From: Porphyromonadaceae bacterium
Lineage (GTDB): Bacteria > Bacteroidota > Bacteroidia > Bacteroidales > Dysgonomonadaceae
Direction of reading: 5' to 3'
DNA length: 14,881 nt
Assembly: GCA_003517675.1 (NCBI GenBank)
Contig: DPAC01000004.1
Location: 1-14,881 of the forward strand
Shown here: positions 14,501 to 14,881 of the stretch, in pieces
Layout: every line of letters begins with the position of its first letter
Numbering within the stretch: the first letter of the stretch is position 1
Notes under the pieces: model-generated
What the model was told of the DNA's origin: nothing
Database searches by the model: none
What the model saw: only the letters and a program-made list of their open reading frames with translations
Position numbers and translations under genes: made by a program

Positions 14501-14881
14501 CGTTGTTCATTTTTTCGGTTTCACTTTCCAATACACTGCTGAGCAGGCTCATCAACTTGCGGGAGTTCACATTGCTGTGCATCACACCATCCACCTCCAC
14601 TACGGGCGATTGGGCACACTGGCCGAAGCAGGCCACCGTACGGATGGTAAAAAGTTTATCTGGAGTGGTAAAAGAGGATCCCCCGTCCTTCACAGCGCTG
14701 CTGATACCGAGTATCGAAGGAATCTCATCGAGCAACGCTTTCGACCCCCTGGTATGGCAGGCAGTGCCTCGGCATACCACGATGGTATGCTTTCCCTGTG
14801 GCGCTAAATTGAAAAAAGAGTAAAAGGATGCAACACTATAGACCTCTGCTGGGGGGATCCTTAACTTCTGTGCAATGGCAG
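14487..14881 (-). CDS. hydC: HydC2: NuoE-like [2Fe-2S] subunit (C-terminal part, start beyond right edge)
   Basis: The frame is open from the window edge (first full codon at 14879) to a TGA at 14487-14489, so the N-terminus is missing. The visible 131 residues begin AIAQKLRIPPAEVYSVASFY, matching the helical part of NuoE/HydC. They continue into the thioredoxin-like domain with VVCRGTACHTRG (C-x4-C) and ACFGQCAQSP (C-x3-C). A GTG at 14780 could be mistaken for the start, but it lies inside the conserved domain. The stop overlaps the HydB::GltD start by 14 bases, indicating translational coupling and membership of the same complex. This is the first visible gene of the minus-strand run; the operon promoter must be further right. 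Confidence 0.92.
   Translation of the reverse strand, partial: AIAQKLRIPPAEVYSVASFYSFFNLAPQGKHTIVVCRGTACHTRGSKALLDEIPSILGISSAVKDGGSSFTTPDKLFTIRTVACFGQCAQSPVVEVDGVMHSNVNSRKLMSLLSSVLESETEKMNNDETL

Overview
The window comes from a strictly anaerobic, H2-cycling fermenter. Weak signals point to Bacteroidota: most starts have A/T-rich leaders without a Shine-Dalgarno, one intergenic gap carries a TAnnTTTG-type promoter match, and the gaps contain heptad-periodic AGCT repeats. The phylum call is tentative. The gene content resembles hydrogenase islands I know from Clostridia and Thermotogae, so transfer of the block is plausible but not shown.

Layout: the 3' part of hydE, an [FeFe]-hydrogenase maturase, lies on the plus strand at the left edge. 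It converges on a run of 12 genes, all on the minus strand, that fills the rest of the window. In transcription order (right to left) these are: hydC2 (cut by the right edge), a 1048-residue HydB::GltD fusion, hydA2, a DRTGG-domain protein, an RsbW-like GHKL ATPase, a HydS-type putative sensory [FeFe]-hydrogenase, a second DRTGG protein, a PHP-domain phosphoesterase, a second GHKL ATPase, a small HndB-like thioredoxin-fold ferredoxin, hydB1, hydA1 and hydC1.

Two complete catalytic modules therefore flank a six-gene signalling and accessory block. The downstream module (HndB-like, HydB1, HydA1, HydC1) has the composition of HndABCD or trimeric HydABC electron-bifurcating hydrogenases, coupling NAD(P)H plus reduced ferredoxin to H2. 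The upstream module (HydC2, HydB::GltD, HydA2) is a divergent paralogue. Its flavin subunit replaces the C-terminal 2[4Fe-4S] domain with a whole GltD/NfnB-like FAD and NADP(H) module, suggesting an H2/NAD(H)/NADP(H) junction in one complex.

The middle block has a HydS that keeps all four Cys ligands of the [4Fe-4S]H subcluster but has Tyr where catalytic enzymes have the proton-relay Cys. With two GHKL ATPases lacking phospho-acceptor domains, two DRTGG proteins and a PHP hydrolase, it looks like an H2- or redox-sensing circuit that could adjust the two hydrogenases.

Genes are tightly packed: ATGA or TGATG junctions or short overlaps occur at five boundaries. Only three gaps exceed 50 bases (3255-3317, 5579-5633, 6956-7066). 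Two of these hold heptad repeats; I recognise nothing firm in 5579-5633. No stretch over 300 bases lacks a gene. I saw no tRNA, rRNA, insertion sequence or CRISPR array.
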